Assembly: GCA_023910605.1 (NCBI GenBank)
Contig: JAAVVV010000001.1
Coordinates: forward strand, 672,698-736,697
Direction of reading: 5' to 3'
DNA from: Bosea sp. (in: a-proteobacteria)
GTDB lineage: Bacteria > Pseudomonadota > Alphaproteobacteria > Rhizobiales > Beijerinckiaceae
Length of the DNA stretch: 64,000 nucleotides
Positions within the stretch are counted from its first letter, which is position 1; each line of letters opens with the position of its first letter. The notes beneath the pieces were generated by a model, which made no database searches, was not told the DNA's origin, and saw only the letters and a program-made list of their open reading frames with translations. This document shows, one piece after another, positions 17,824 to 27,817 of this stretch. Both the position numbers and the translations under genes were made by a program.

Positions 17824-18702
17824 CTAGCGCAGGACGGTGGCCTTGACCCACCAGCCCGGATGCCGCGCGGCGATGCGGCGCGCGGCGGCGGCGCTTGCCC
17901 GGCAATCAGCGTAAACGCCAAGGCAGGTCGCGCCCGACCCGGACATGCGGGCGAGGCGGCAATCGCCGGCTTCCGCGAGCGCAGCCAACGCATCGGCGAT
18001 CGCGGGCGCGGCCCGGCAAGCCGCCGCTTCAAGATCATTGCCCGGACCGTCCCGCAGCCATGCGGCCAGGCCAGCGGCATCGAGCCCTTCAGGGCCGGCC
18101 GGCTCATGCGAAGGGCTGGCGCTGCCGAGGCTTTCGCCCGGCGCCAGCCCCAGCGCGGCGAACACCGCCGCTGTCGACACCGCGACGCCGGGATTCACCA
18201 GCACGGCATTCAGCGGGGCGAGGCGCAGGCGTTGCCCGAGACTTTCGCCTGCGCCCGACATCACGCAAGCCTTCGAAGCGAGGCATACAGGCACATCCGC
18301 CCCGGTCCGCCATGCGGCTTCGATGAGCGCAGGCTCGGTCATGGGCAGGCCGTTCAGCCGTGCCAGAAGCCTCAGCGCCGCAGCGGCATCGGCCGAGCCG
18401 CCGCCAATGCCGGAAGCCACGGGCAACCGCTTGACGAGGGTGAAGCACCCCGCCACGAGGCCGGGCAGAAGGGCATGCAGGTGCCCGACGGCTTTCAGAA
18501 CCAGATTGGCGCCATCGGCGGCGAGGGCCCTTCTGAACGGCCCGGCGATGACGAGGCTGGGGGCGGGCCCCGGCTCCAGCGTCAGGCCGTCGCCCACGCC
18601 TGCGAAGGCCACGAGGCTGACCAGCTCATGGTAGCCGTCCAGCCGCCTGCCATGGACGGCGAGGTTGAGGTTGACCTTCGCGGGCGCGCGCGTGCTCAGC
18701 AT
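17824..18702 (-). CDS. ispE: 4-diphosphocytidyl-2-C-methyl-D-erythritol kinase
   Basis: GHMP-fold kinase of the non-mevalonate pathway to isopentenyl diphosphate. The 292-residue protein starts MLSTRAPAKVNLNLAVHGRRLDGYHE..., with the catalytic Lys near residue 9, and has the ATP-binding PVASGIGGGSADAAA at residues 94-108 and the C-terminal RMSGSGATCLGVY motif. It adjoins a polyprenyl synthase gene (convergent) that uses the pathway product. The TPR protein gene lies upstream in the same orientation, 39 bases away, and may be in the same transcript. Confidence 0.94.
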   Translation of the reverse strand: MLSTRAPAKVNLNLAVHGRRLDGYHELVSLVAFAGVGDGLTLEPGPAPSLVIAGPFRRALAADGANLVLKAVGHLHALLPGLVAGCFTLVKRLPVASGIGGGSADAAAALRLLARLNGLPMTEPALIEAAWRTGADVPVCLASKACVMSGAGESLGQRLRLAPLNAVLVNPGVAVSTAAVFAALGLAPGESLGSASPSHEPAGPEGLDAAGLAAWLRDGPGNDLEAAACRAAPAIADALAALAEAGDCRLARMSGSGATCLGVYADCRASAAAARRIAARHPGWWVKATVLR

Positions 18703-18741
18703 CGCGCGGCAGGAGCCGGCCGGGCATGCGGCGAAGTCGGC

Positions 18742-20556
18742 TCAGCCGCCATTGCGGGCAGGGCTCTCCAGCGCCGCCGGTTCGGTTACGGCCGAGGCGG
18801 GCCTGGCAAGATCGGGTAGGCCCTTCTCGATCTTCTCGAGTATCTTCGGCAGCTCTTCCGGCTCGGGGTTGAGGTCGCGCGCATGGTTCCACTGGAAGCG
18901 GGCTTCGAGCTTCCGCCCCACGCGCCAGTAGGCGTCGCCCAGATGATCGTTGATCACCGGGTCGGCCGGCTTGAGTTCGATCGCCCGCTCCAGTTCCCGC
19001 ACCGCCTCCTCATAGCGGCCCAGGCGGAAATGCGCCCAGCCGAGGCTGTCGATGATGTAGCCGTCGCGCGGCTTGAGTTCGACCGCCTTGCGCAGCATCT
19101 CGAAGGCTTCGTCGAGATTGATGCCCTGGTCCACCCAGGAATAGCCCAGATAGTTGAGCACCAGCGCGCGGCTCGCGCCCATGTTGGGCGGGATGAGTTC
19201 GAGCGCCTTCTTGAGGTCCGCTTCCGCCAGGGGCCAGCGCTTGGTCCGCTCATAGGCGATGCCGCGCGAATAGAACAGGCTCCAGTGGTGCCGTTCGGGC
19301 GCCTTGATCGTGGCGACGGCCCGCTCGTAATAGGTTGCGGCACGCGCGAAATCCTTGCGGCTGCGGTAAAGCCCGCCCAGTGCCGAAAGGGCGTCGAGAT
19401 CGTCCGGGTCCTCCTTGATCGCCGCTTCGAGGTGCTGCACCGCCTCGTCCTTGCGGCCCAGCGCCTCGAACGCGAGGCCGATCTGGATCTCGGCATTGTT
19501 GCGCAGCGGCGATGTGGTGGGCATCCGGTCGAACACCGCGATAGCCTCATCCGGCTGCTTGGCGCGCTCCAGTGTGTCGCCGAGCGTCAGGATGGCGAGC
19601 TCGTGCCCAGGGTCGAGGTAGAGCGCGAGCCTGAGATAGATCATGACGATCGCGGTCTCGTTGTCTTCGCGGTTGCCGGCGCTGCCCAGCCCGTAGAGCG
19701 CCTCGGCAGCGCCCTGCTGGGCTGTCGAGATGGTGCGCGACAGCGGCCGTGGTGCGGCCTTGCCCTCAGGAGCGAGGTTGGCGAGCGCGTTGCGCACGAT
19801 CGGGTGGTTCGGCAGGAGGCGGTTGAACCGCTCATAGGTCTCGCGCGCGCCTGCGAAGTCGCCGCGGCGCGACTGGAAGCGCCCCCAGGCATCGACGACG
19901 CGCAAGGTCGCCGGATCACCGTCATAGGTGGCCTTGAGCCGTCTCTGGGCCTCGGGGATGTTGCCCAGCATCTCGTGGACAAGGCCGGCATGGTAGTCGC
20001 GGAAGGTGGTGAGCGAGCCGTCCCCGCGCAGCCGGTCCAGAGTCTCGATGGCCCGCGTCTGCTCGCCCGCGCCGGCAAAGGCCCAGGCGGTGAGCAAGGT
20101 GGAGGTGATGTCGGCCGCCCGTCCGCGCGTGTTGCCGCGCAGCCGCTCCCTGGCGGCCTGGAATTGCCGGTTCTTGATGGCGCGCACGGCCAGCGTCATC
20201 TGAGCAAGGCCGTTGCTCGGGTCGCGCTGGACAATGCGCTCGGCGAGCCGGAAGGCGTCGGGCATCGCGCCGTCGCTGAGAAAGGCGATGAAGGCCCGCT
20301 CGATCAGTTCCTGATTGCGCGGATCGGCCCGCAGCGCCTCGCGCAGGAATGTGGCGGCGGCCGAGCTGTCGCGCACCGAGGCTGCGATGAGGGCAGCGAG
20401 ATAGTTGCCTTCGATGCTCTCGGCCGGCTCGACGCGCTCGGCCGGCCTGAGCCGCAGCGGCGTGTTGGCAAGGGCGGGCGCGGCGAGGAATGCGCAGAGC
20501 GCGGCCGCTGCGACAAGCCCGGCCCTGACCCGGCGCAGCTTCGCACCCAGCGTCAT
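18742..20556 (-). CDS. Periplasmic tetratricopeptide repeat protein
   Basis: A 604-residue protein with a signal peptide (MTLGAKLRRVRAGLVAAAALCAFLAAPALA, residues 1-30 in pieces) followed by many TPR helices; clear units include DPSNGLAQMTLAVRAIKN, LNYLGYSWVDQGINLDEA and GWAHFRLGRYEEAVRELERA, and the C-terminal DHLGDAYWRVGRKLEARFQW. ATG 20556 is chosen because the signal sequence starts there; the frame is open to 20982 but the extra residues look random. TPR proteins scaffold protein complexes; the partner is unknown. It is upstream of ispE on the same strand, as in other Hyphomicrobiales. Confidence 0.85.
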   Translation of the reverse strand: MTLGAKLRRVRAGLVAAAALCAFLAAPALANTPLRLRPAERVEPAESIEGNYLAALIAASVRDSSAAATFLREALRADPRNQELIERAFIAFLSDGAMPDAFRLAERIVQRDPSNGLAQMTLAVRAIKNRQFQAARERLRGNTRGRAADITSTLLTAWAFAGAGEQTRAIETLDRLRGDGSLTTFRDYHAGLVHEMLGNIPEAQRRLKATYDGDPATLRVVDAWGRFQSRRGDFAGARETYERFNRLLPNHPIVRNALANLAPEGKAAPRPLSRTISTAQQGAAEALYGLGSAGNREDNETAIVMIYLRLALYLDPGHELAILTLGDTLERAKQPDEAIAVFDRMPTTSPLRNNAEIQIGLAFEALGRKDEAVQHLEAAIKEDPDDLDALSALGGLYRSRKDFARAATYYERAVATIKAPERHHWSLFYSRGIAYERTKRWPLAEADLKKALELIPPNMGASRALVLNYLGYSWVDQGINLDEAFEMLRKAVELKPRDGYIIDSLGWAHFRLGRYEEAVRELERAIELKPADPVINDHLGDAYWRVGRKLEARFQWNHARDLNPEPEELPKILEKIEKGLPDLARPASAVTEPAALESPARNGG

Positions 20557-21045
20557 GACCCCGGTGATTGGCCGGCTCAGGCTGGACGGCCCCGCCTGTC
20601 CGGTCTTGGAAATCAATGTCACGCGGCGCGCCTCTTGCGGGTTTGAATGCGCCGGCATCGGCCGCTTGGCGGCGTTGCCGGATGATCCGATGTCGAGACC
20701 CCAGCCTCGAACCGGACGAACGAAACATGTGGCCAAGCAAGCATGCGGCCGAGAGAAACCGCAGGCCATGCCGACAAGCCGCTTCAAAGCCATAGCGGCC
20801 CGGCGAGGCGAGCGCGAGAGCAAATCAGCGGCAGGGCGCGACCGATGGCAGGATGGCGTCAACCTGCGTTTTGCACAAGTCGCCGCGAGTGTCACAGTTC
20901 CGTGCTGACGGCGCCATGGATTCAGGCTCGCCTGGCCGGTCGCTGGGGCGGACCAGAGCGCCGATAACCGACGGTTAAGCAATCCTGTTTACGCCTTGGC
21001 GACCATGCGGCGGCCCAGCCGGCAGATATCCGGGTGACGTGCAAG
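20557..21045. other. Intergenic region without a recognisable gene
   Basis: The 489 bases between two divergent genes hold open frames on both strands, but their translations have no family motif, no good ribosome binding site and no low-GC or repeat character. Promoters for the TPR and chemoreceptor genes are expected here; I could not place boxes with confidence. Confidence 0.4.
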
Positions 21046-23031
21046 ATGTTGCGGCATATTTCTGTCTTTGCGCGAATCGCGCTGCTTGCGGCCATCGGCC
21101 TTGCCGCCGTGGTCACGGTCTCCGCCTTCGCCTTGCACGCGCGCGGCATGTGGCTGCATCATGATGCCCGGACCATGCGGCTTGAGGAAATGCGCCGTTC
21201 AATTCTCGAGCTCGGGGCGGAGCTGGCGCGCAGCGAGGCCCGCTTCCTTGAATTCGCGCATCTGCCGATGGAGCATCTTGGCGAGCGCTTCAAGTCCTCG
21301 CTTGCCGCCGTGATCGTCATCGTCGAGCGCGCCCGCGCGCAGGCCGAGGGTGCGCTGGTTCCGCAGCTCTTCGACTTGCAGATAAGCCTTGAGAACATCC
21401 GGGCTGAAATCGACAGCGTGCAGCATGTCCAGGCTGTGGTGGGCTCGACCCGCAATACGGGGCTCCGCGGCGAGCTTGCGGCGGCGACGCTTGAGCTCGA
21501 AAGCGCAGTACGCGCGGCGCTGGCGACCGGGATGCCCGAGATGCAGCCCCTGGCGACCGGGGTTCAGGCGATGATCCGCGGCATGCATCAGCTCATGGTC
21601 GAGCGCGACGTGGCCGTCGAGGCGGAGCTGACGCGCGAGAGCGACCGCATGCTGCGCCTCGTCGAAGCGATCCAGGCAGCGCCAGTGGTTGGCTCGCGCC
21701 TCGCCCCGGCGCTGCGCCGCCATGCCGAGGGGCTGTCGGCCTGGACAGCGGCAGTGCGCGCGCTCGATGGCGAGATGCTGAAGGTCGAGAACGCCCTGAC
21801 GCTTCTGCACGAGCCGCTGAACACGATCCGCGACGGCGCTGAGACCATCATCTCCAGCCACCGCAAGCAGAGCGCGGCGCAATTGGCGCGCGATGAATCG
21901 GCGGCAGCCTTCGGCGCGCTGGTTCTTCTTCTGGGCTGCCTGCTGCTGGCGCTGCTGGTGATCCGCTCGATCAGCGAGCCTCTCGAGCAGCTGCGCCTCG
22001 CCATGGAGCGGATCGCGCGCGGCGAAGCCGAGGCGAAGCTGCATGGCCAGGACGCGCACGACGAAATCGGCGCGATGACGCGGGCCGCCGCGATCTTCCG
22101 CGATGCGATGCTGGCGCGCCAGCGCATGAGCGAGACTGTGGTTCATCAGGCCGAGCAGCGTGGCCGCAGCGCCGCTTCGGTCGCGGCTGCGGTCGGCCAG
22201 TTCGACAAGGCGGTGAGCGCCGTGCTCTCGGGCCTGGGCGAGGCCGGCGCCAATCTCGGCGCCTCATCGGAACACCTGGACCGTGCATCCCAGGTTGTCA
22301 CCGAGCGCACGCGGATGGCGCAGGATGCGACCGAGACCATGACGAGCCGCATCACGACAGTTGCCTCGGCCACGGAAGAGCTGAGCTCGACCATCGCGGC
22401 GATCGCTCAGGGGACCGGCCGAGCGGCCAGCGCCGCCGATGGCGCAATCCTGCAGGTCGACCAGACCGAGCAGCGCATGCGCGACCTTCTGGCGACTTCG
22501 AGCCAGATCGGCGACGTCGTGACCCTGATCCGCCAGATCGCCAGCCAGACCAATCTGCTCGCGCTGAACGCCACGATCGAGGCGGCGCGGGCGGGCGAGT
22601 CGGGCCGCGGCTTCGCTATCGTGGCGGCCGAAGTGAAGACGCTCGCCGCCCAGACCCAGTCCGCCACCGAGGAGATCGGCCGCAAGATCGAGGCGATCCA
22701 GAGCGGCGCGAACAACATGTCAGGATCGATCCACGACATGAGCCGCGTCGTGCTCGATATGCGCGAGATCGCCGTGGAGATGTCCGCCGCGATCCGCCAG
22801 CAGGACGCCACCGTGATCGAGATCGCCTCGACCATGGCGATGCTCGCCGAGGATGCCAGCCTCAATCTCAGCTCCGTGCGCGACACCGCCCATGCCGCCC
22901 AGGCAGCCGACGAGGTGGCGCGCGAGGTCAGACAGACCGCCGACGACATGCGCGCCATCGCCGCAAGGCTGGCGGACGATGTCGCCGTCTTTGTGGACCG
23001 GGTGCGCAATGACGCGGTGCGCGCCTCCTGA
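21046..23031 (+). CDS. Methyl-accepting chemotaxis protein
   Basis: A 661-residue transmembrane chemoreceptor. First membrane helix about residues 6-27, periplasmic sensing domain (mostly helical, rich in Glu/Arg) to about 280, second helix about 287-309, HAMP domain ([21 protein letters not shown]...) about 312-365, then the signalling coiled coil with the conserved hairpin tip [24 protein letters not shown] near residue 495. No C-terminal CheR-tether pentapeptide is seen. ATG 21046 is preferred to GTG 21034 because GGGTGA lies eight bases before it. It is an orphan receptor here: no che genes are nearby. Confidence 0.92.
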   Translation: MLRHISVFARIALLAAIGLAAVVTVSAFALHARGMWLHHDARTMRLEEMRRSILELGAELARSEARFLEFAHLPMEHLGERFKSSLAAVIVIVERARAQAEGALVPQLFDLQISLENIRAEIDSVQHVQAVVGSTRNTGLRGELAAATLELESAVRAALATGMPEMQPLATGVQAMIRGMHQLMVERDVAVEAELTRESDRMLRLVEAIQAAPVVGSRLAPALRRHAEGLSAWTAAVRALDGEMLKVENALTLLHEPLNTIRDGAETIISSHRKQSAAQLARDESAAAFGALVLLLGCLLLALLVIRSISEPLEQLRLAMERIARGEAEAKLHGQDAHDEIGAMTRAAAIFRDAMLARQRMSETVVHQAEQRGRSAASVAAAVGQFDKAVSAVLSGLGEAGANLGASSEHLDRASQVVTERTRMAQDATETMTSRITTVASATEELSSTIAAIAQGTGRAASAADGAILQVDQTEQRMRDLLATSSQIGDVVTLIRQIASQTNLLALNATIEAARAGESGRGFAIVAAEVKTLAAQTQSATEEIGRKIEAIQSGANNMSGSIHDMSRVVLDMREIAVEMSAAIRQQDATVIEIASTMAMLAEDASLNLSSVRDTAHAAQAADEVAREVRQTADDMRAIAARLADDVAVFVDRVRNDAVRAS

Positions 23032-23037
23032 CGCGCC

Positions 23038-24705
23038 TCACATCGTGGCGTAGTTGGGCCCGCCGCCGCCCTCGGGCGTGACCCAGACGATGTTCTGCGC
23101 CGGGTCCTTGATGTCGCAGGTCTTGCAGTGCACGCAGTTCTGCGCGTTGATCACGAAGCGGGGATCGGTCTTCGCCGCCGGATCGCCATAGACCACCTCA
23201 TAGACACCCGCAGGGCAGTAAAGCCGCGCCGGCTCGCCATAGCGCGGCAGGTTCTGGGTGATCGGCACGGACGGGTCGATCAACTTGAGATGCGCCGGCT
23301 GGTCCTCCTCATGGTTGGTCGAGGACATGAACACCGAGGACAGCTTGTCGAAGCTCACGACACCATCCGGCTTGGGGTAGGTCAGGTGCTTCACCTGGTC
23401 GATCGGCTTGAGGCTCTCATGGTCGGCCTTGCCGTGCTTCATCGTTCCGAAGGGCGACAAACCGGTCAGCGCATTCATCCACATGTCGATGCTGCCGAGC
23501 ATCACCCCGCCCACGGTGCCGAAGCGTGACCAGAGCGGCTTGACGTTGCGCACCGGCTTGAGGTCGCGCCCGATGTCGGAAGAGCGCCAGGCCTCCTCAT
23601 AGCCGCTGACCTCGTCATGGGCGCGGCCCTGCGCCAGCGCCGCGACGACATGCTCGGCCGCAAGCATGCCAGAGATGATGGCGTTGTGGCTGCCCTTGAT
23701 GCGCGGCACGTTGACGAGCCCGGCCGAGCAGCCGAGCAGCGCCCCGCCCGGGAAGGTCAGCCGCGGCACCGACTGCCAGCCCCCTTCCGCGATGGCGCGC
23801 GCGCCATAGGACAGCCGCTTGCCGCCCTCGAACACGTCGCGGACCATCGGATGGGTCTTGAAGCGCTGGAACTCGTCAAAGGGCGAAAGGGTCGGATTCT
23901 CATAGTTGAGATGGACCACGAAGCCCACCGAAACGAGATTATCGTCAAAGTGATAGAGGAAGGAGCCGCCGCCCGTGCGCTGGTCCAGCGGCCAGCCGAA
24001 GGAATGCTGCACCAGCCCCTTCCGGAACCGCGACGGATCGACTTGCCAGAGTTCCTTGAGGCCGATGCCGTACTTCTGGTGGTCGCGATCCCTCTGCAGA
24101 TCGAAGCGGCGGATCAGCTGCCTGGAGAGGTTGCCGCGCACGCCCTCGCCGAACAGCGTGTACTTGCCGCGCAGCTCCATGCCGCGCGTGAAGCGCTCGC
24201 TGAGGCTGCCATCCCTCGCGATGCCCATGTCGCCCGTGGCCACGCCGATCACGGCGCCCTTGTCGTCATGCAGGATCTCGGCGGCCGCGAATCCGGGATA
24301 GATCTCGACGCCCAGCGCCTCGGCCTGCCGCGCCAGCCAGCGCGCAACCATGCCCAGCGAGCCCACGAAGTTGCCGTGGTTGTCCATCAGCTTCGGCATG
24401 GCGAAATTGGGCAGGCGGATGCCGCCGGCGGGACCGAGGAAATAGAACCTGTCCTCGCTGACCTCGGTGGTCAGCGGCCGGTCGGGCGCACTGCGCCAGT
24501 CGGGCAGCAGCCGGTCGAGCCCGATGGGATCGATCACCGCGCCGGAGAGGATGTGCGCTCCGACTTCCGAGCCTTTCTCGACCACGACGACCGAAACATC
24601 CGGGTCAAGCTGCTTGAGCCGGATCGCCGCGGCAAGGCCGGCGGGGCCGGCGCCGACGATGACGACATCGTAGTCCATGGCTTCGCGTTCGGGCAAATCG
24701 TTCAT
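23038..24705 (-). CDS. Electron transfer flavoprotein-ubiquinone oxidoreductase
   Basis: Inner-membrane iron-sulfur flavoprotein passing electrons from acyl-CoA dehydrogenases, through ETF, to ubiquinone. The 555-residue protein has the FAD loop DVVIVGAGPAGLAAAIRL near residue 12, the GAHILSGAVIDP motif, and C-terminal ferredoxin-like cysteines (INAQNCVHCKTCDIKDP, plus an upstream Cys in LYCPAG) for a 4Fe-4S cluster. ATG 24705 is chosen over the longer frame (to 24861), whose extra residues are non-homologous. Upstream lies an imperfect palindrome at 24748-24767. The acyl-CoA dehydrogenases at both ends of this window would feed it. Confidence 0.95.
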   Translation of the reverse strand: MNDLPEREAMDYDVVIVGAGPAGLAAAIRLKQLDPDVSVVVVEKGSEVGAHILSGAVIDPIGLDRLLPDWRSAPDRPLTTEVSEDRFYFLGPAGGIRLPNFAMPKLMDNHGNFVGSLGMVARWLARQAEALGVEIYPGFAAAEILHDDKGAVIGVATGDMGIARDGSLSERFTRGMELRGKYTLFGEGVRGNLSRQLIRRFDLQRDRDHQKYGIGLKELWQVDPSRFRKGLVQHSFGWPLDQRTGGGSFLYHFDDNLVSVGFVVHLNYENPTLSPFDEFQRFKTHPMVRDVFEGGKRLSYGARAIAEGGWQSVPRLTFPGGALLGCSAGLVNVPRIKGSHNAIISGMLAAEHVVAALAQGRAHDEVSGYEEAWRSSDIGRDLKPVRNVKPLWSRFGTVGGVMLGSIDMWMNALTGLSPFGTMKHGKADHESLKPIDQVKHLTYPKPDGVVSFDKLSSVFMSSTNHEEDQPAHLKLIDPSVPITQNLPRYGEPARLYCPAGVYEVVYGDPAAKTDPRFVINAQNCVHCKTCDIKDPAQNIVWVTPEGGGGPNYATM

Positions 24706-24747
24706 CTCGTCCACTCCCGGACCATCTCGCCGCGCAACGCAGCCCTG

Positions 24748-24767
24748 ATGGTTTATATATGAACCAT
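24748..24767. promoter_or_regulatory. 20-bp palindrome upstream of ETF-QO
   Basis: ATGGTT and AACCAT arms flank an AT-rich centre; nine of ten positions pair. It lies 43 bases before the ETF-QO start, and 124 before the divergent uracil-DNA glycosylase. This size and composition suit a MarR- or TetR-type operator for fatty-acid or acyl-CoA control, but no regulator is next to it. Confidence 0.45.
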
Positions 24768-24890
24768 TTCGATTTCCATGTCTTTCTTGGCCTTGTGTTT
24801 GGGCGATGAGCGAAAGCCGCGCAAGCCCTGCCCGCGTCGCACCGGCCTTGCGGCGGTTCACATGGGGTCGCCAAGGCGTTAAGATGGCGC

Positions 24891-25766
24891 ATGGCCGCCA
24901 CCGACCGCATCGAGCCAGCGACGCTCGCCGACATCCTCGCCTTCTTCGCCGATGCCGGCGTGGACTGCGCGCTTGAGGAGAAGGCCATCGACCGCTTCAC
25001 GGCCGCAGCCGCTGCGGCGCCGGCTGTCGTCATCGGCGCAAGCGCCGGCACGCCGCCTTCAAGGCCCGGCCTGCAGCGCGGCGCGCCTGCGCCGCCGGAG
25101 CCATCGCGCCTGGCTCTCGCCGGCGCCGCCATGAGTGCGGACGAGGCGGCCGGCAGCGCGGCCATGCTGGCGGACCGCGCCCGCACTCTCGATGAGCTCA
25201 GGGCCGCGATGGTGGCATTCGAGGGCTGCGCCCTGAAGGCGACGGCCAAAAACCTGTGCTTCGCCGATGGCCAGCCCGGCGCGCGCATCATGCTGGTGGG
25301 CGAGGCGCCCGGCGCGGACGAGGACCGGCAGGGCCTGCCCTTCGTGGGCGTGTCGGGCCAGTTGCTGGACCAGATGCTGGCCGCGATCGGGCTCGATCGC
25401 GGCCAGCATGTCTACATCGCCAACATCGTGCCTTGGCGCCCCCCCGGCAACCGGACGCCGACCACGCAGGAGATGATGGTGTGCAGGCCCTTCGTCCTGC
25501 GCCAGATCGCGCTCTCGGCCCCTGACATCCTCGTCACGCTCGGCGGCCCGGCGGCGCAGGCGCTGCTTGGCCTGACCGGGATCATGGCGTCGCGCGGCAA
25601 GTGGCGCAGCCTTGAGCTGGATGGGCGGACGATCCCCGCGCTGCCGACGCTGCATCCCGCCTACCTGCTGCGCAATCCCATCGCCAAGCGTCAGGCCTGG
25701 GCGGATCTGCGGGCGTTGCGCCGGGCGCTGGACGCGCTGCCGCCGCGCGAGGCGCTGCCGCGCTGA
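24891..25766 (+). CDS. Uracil-DNA glycosylase family protein (family 4-like, incomplete Fe-S ligands)
   Basis: A 291-residue protein with a long Ala/Pro-rich N-terminus (to about 108) and a UDG fold: [17 protein letters not shown] from 137 (catalytic motif A), then [11 protein letters not shown] near 181, and HPAYLL at 255-260 (motif B). Thermostable-type family 4 enzymes bind a 4Fe-4S cluster by four cysteines; here two likely positions remain (C113 and C198), while the first Cys of the CxxC pair is Phe110 and the one before RPP is Trp182. Cluster loss is therefore probable. Removal of uracil from DNA is expected. It is divergent from ETF-QO and five bases from the next gene. Confidence 0.85.
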   Translation: MAATDRIEPATLADILAFFADAGVDCALEEKAIDRFTAAAAAAPAVVIGASAGTPPSRPGLQRGAPAPPEPSRLALAGAAMSADEAAGSAAMLADRARTLDELRAAMVAFEGCALKATAKNLCFADGQPGARIMLVGEAPGADEDRQGLPFVGVSGQLLDQMLAAIGLDRGQHVYIANIVPWRPPGNRTPTTQEMMVCRPFVLRQIALSAPDILVTLGGPAAQALLGLTGIMASRGKWRSLELDGRTIPALPTLHPAYLLRNPIAKRQAWADLRALRRALDALPPREALPR

Positions 25767-25821
25767 GGTCATGAGCCGGCGCGGCCTTGCGGGCCGGGGC
25801 CGCGGTCCCCATCATCGGGTG

Positions 25822-26736
25822 ATGCCCACCAAGATCCTGTCGCGGCGCAAGTCGCCGCTCTCCTTCATCCCGCCCCGCTTCCTGCCGGAGAAGCTGCGCA
25901 AGACGAGGCCCCTCGTGCCTGTCCTGCGGCTTTACGGGCCGATCGGCATGTCGTTCCCCACCCGGGGCGCGCTGACGCTGGCGGGGCTCGCCGGCCAGAT
26001 CGAGGCCGCCTTCGAGGCGGAGGATGCCTGCGCCGTCGCCCTTCTGGTCAAGTCGCCCGGCGGCGCCGCGGCGCAGTCGCACCTGATCTTCCGGCGCATC
26101 CGGACGCTGGCCGAGGAGACCAGGCGCCCTGTCTTCGCCTTCATCGAGGATGTGGGGGCCTCGGGGGGCTACATGCTGGCCTGCGCGGCAGACGAGATCT
26201 TCGCTGATCCAGCCTCCATGGTGGGCTCGATCGGCGTCGTTTCCTCTGGCTTCGGCCTCGCCGGCCTCATCGAGAAGATCGGTGTGGAGCGGCGCGTCTA
26301 CACGGCCGGCTCGTCCAAGGCCATGCTCGATCCCTTCCTGCCCGAGCGCGAGGATGACATCGCCCGGCTCAAGGCATTGCAGGCCGATGTGCATGACAGC
26401 TTCATCGCGCTGGTGCGCGAGCGGCGCGGCGCGCGGCTGGTCGAGACAGCCGAGGACCTGTTCACCGGCGCCTACTGGACCGGACGCCGGGCGCGGGAGC
26501 TTGGCCTCATCGACGGGCTGGACGACATGCGCTCGGTGATGCGCGCGCGCTTTGGCGAGGAGGTCGATCTCAGGCTCGTGCCCGACCCCAGCCGCGGCGG
26601 CCTGCTGCGCCGCCTGCTGCCTTCGCTGGCTGCCGGGGCGGGCGCGCATGGCGACGCGCCGCAGGGCCTCGTCGATCCCGGACATGTCATCGGGGCGCTG
26701 GAAGCCAAGGCGCTCTGGAGCCGCTTCGGCCTCTGA
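25822..26736 (+). CDS. S49 family serine peptidase (SppA/SohB type)
   Basis: Signal-peptide-peptidase-like protease of 304 residues using a Ser-Lys dyad. The nucleophile lies in EDVGASGGYMLACAADEI, and the catalytic lysine in GSSKAMLDPF, about 50 residues later. There is no N-terminal membrane helix, unlike canonical SppA, so it may be cytoplasmic or loosely membrane-bound. An in-frame ATG at 25771 would add 17 Arg/Gly-rich residues; I prefer 25822, which gives the short basic N-terminus seen in relatives. It follows the uracil-DNA glycosylase closely and is probably co-transcribed. Confidence 0.88.
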   Translation: MPTKILSRRKSPLSFIPPRFLPEKLRKTRPLVPVLRLYGPIGMSFPTRGALTLAGLAGQIEAAFEAEDACAVALLVKSPGGAAAQSHLIFRRIRTLAEETRRPVFAFIEDVGASGGYMLACAADEIFADPASMVGSIGVVSSGFGLAGLIEKIGVERRVYTAGSSKAMLDPFLPEREDDIARLKALQADVHDSFIALVRERRGARLVETAEDLFTGAYWTGRRARELGLIDGLDDMRSVMRARFGEEVDLRLVPDPSRGGLLRRLLPSLAAGAGAHGDAPQGLVDPGHVIGALEAKALWSRFGL

Positions 26737-26770
26737 AGCTTCTGCCCGTCGGTGTGCATTTGGCGCTTGT

Positions 26771-26790
26771 CATCGCGCTGTCACGCGATG
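26771..26790 (+). terminator. Hairpin after the S49 peptidase
   Basis: A perfect seven-pair stem (CATCGCG / CGCGATG) with a six-base loop, 35 bases beyond the stop. No T tract follows, so terminator function is tentative. Confidence 0.35.
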
Positions 26791-26833
26791 ATGGTGCGAG
26801 CGCCGTGAAGGCGCAGCGTGCCCGGAGCCTGCC

Positions 26834-27817
26834 ATGATCATCGTCCATTCCCCCTCCCGCGACACCCTCGGCCTCGACCGGGTGGTGCTTGCGCCGGGCA
26901 TGGCGCTTCCGCCCGATGCGCTGTGGATCGACATGCTCGAGCCGACGCGCGCCGAGGACGAACTCGTCGAATCCTTCCTGAAGATCTCCATCCCCACGCG
27001 TGAGGAGATGCAGGATCTGGAACCTTCGGAAATCATCTATGCCGAGGATGATGCCCGCTACATGACAGCGCGGGTGCTCTGCCAGTCGGAGAGCGAGCAG
27101 CCCCGGCTGGTGCCGCTCAGCTTCATCCTCACCGCCACCGCCCTCGTCACGGTGCGCTATGATGAGCCGCGCTCCCTCGCCATGTTCGCCCAGCGCGCCG
27201 TCAAGCCGGCAGGTTGCGGCCGCCAGCCCGAGGCCGTGCTGGACGGCATCGTCGAGGCGGTGATCGACAGGGCGGCGGAAATCCTGGGCCGGGCCGGCGA
27301 CCAGACCGAGGAGCTCTCGCGCTCCGTGTTCGAGCGCGAGAGCCGCAAGCTCGAGCGCACGGGCGGCTATCAGGGCGTCATCCGCAAGCTGGGCCGGCAG
27401 GCGGCGCTGATCTCCAACGTGCGCGAAAGCATGGTGTCGCTTGAGCGCATCCTGATCTTCATGCAGGCCAATTACGAGCGGCCTTCCAGGCGCACGGGTT
27501 TTCAGGCCGAGTGGCGCAGCGCCATCCGCGACGTGCAGTCGATCGAGGACCACGCCAGCTTCGTGAGCAGCAAGGTGCAGTTCATCCTCAACGCCACGCT
27601 GGGTCTGGTCAGCCTCGAGCAGAACAAGATCATCAAGATCTTCTCGGTGGCGGCGGTGATCTTCCTGCCGCCCACGCTGATCGCCTCATCCTACGGCATG
27701 AACTTCAAGAATATGCCGGAACTCGAATGGTCATATGGCTATCCGATGGCGCTGGGGATGATGGTGGCCTCGGCCGTGGGCACCTACACCTTCTTCAAGC
27801 ACAAGCGCTGGCTCTGA
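26834..27817 (+). CDS. corA: CorA family magnesium/cobalt transport protein
   Basis: A 327-residue CorA-type channel: long acidic cytoplasmic funnel, then two C-terminal membrane helices. The selectivity motif YGMNF is at residues 287-291, at the end of the first helix (IFSVAAVIFLPPTLIASS), and the second helix ends in the basic tail FKHKRWL. A protein-like VESFLKISIPTREEMQDLEPSE segment near the N-terminus is typical for the alphaproteobacterial branch. The gene overlaps a convergent unknown gene by 23 bases. No Mg2+ riboswitch could be seen in the 97-base leader. Confidence 0.93.
   Translation: MIIVHSPSRDTLGLDRVVLAPGMALPPDALWIDMLEPTRAEDELVESFLKISIPTREEMQDLEPSEIIYAEDDARYMTARVLCQSESEQPRLVPLSFILTATALVTVRYDEPRSLAMFAQRAVKPAGCGRQPEAVLDGIVEAVIDRAAEILGRAGDQTEELSRSVFERESRKLERTGGYQGVIRKLGRQAALISNVRESMVSLERILIFMQANYERPSRRTGFQAEWRSAIRDVQSIEDHASFVSSKVQFILNATLGLVSLEQNKIIKIFSVAAVIFLPPTLIASSYGMNFKNMPELEWSYGYPMALGMMVASAVGTYTFFKHKRWL

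Noticed and set aside
20557..20982. 142-codon extension of the TPR protein upstream of its signal peptide
   Set aside because: A signal peptide must be N-terminal; the extension is Arg/Cys/Ser-rich and looks like a chance frame.
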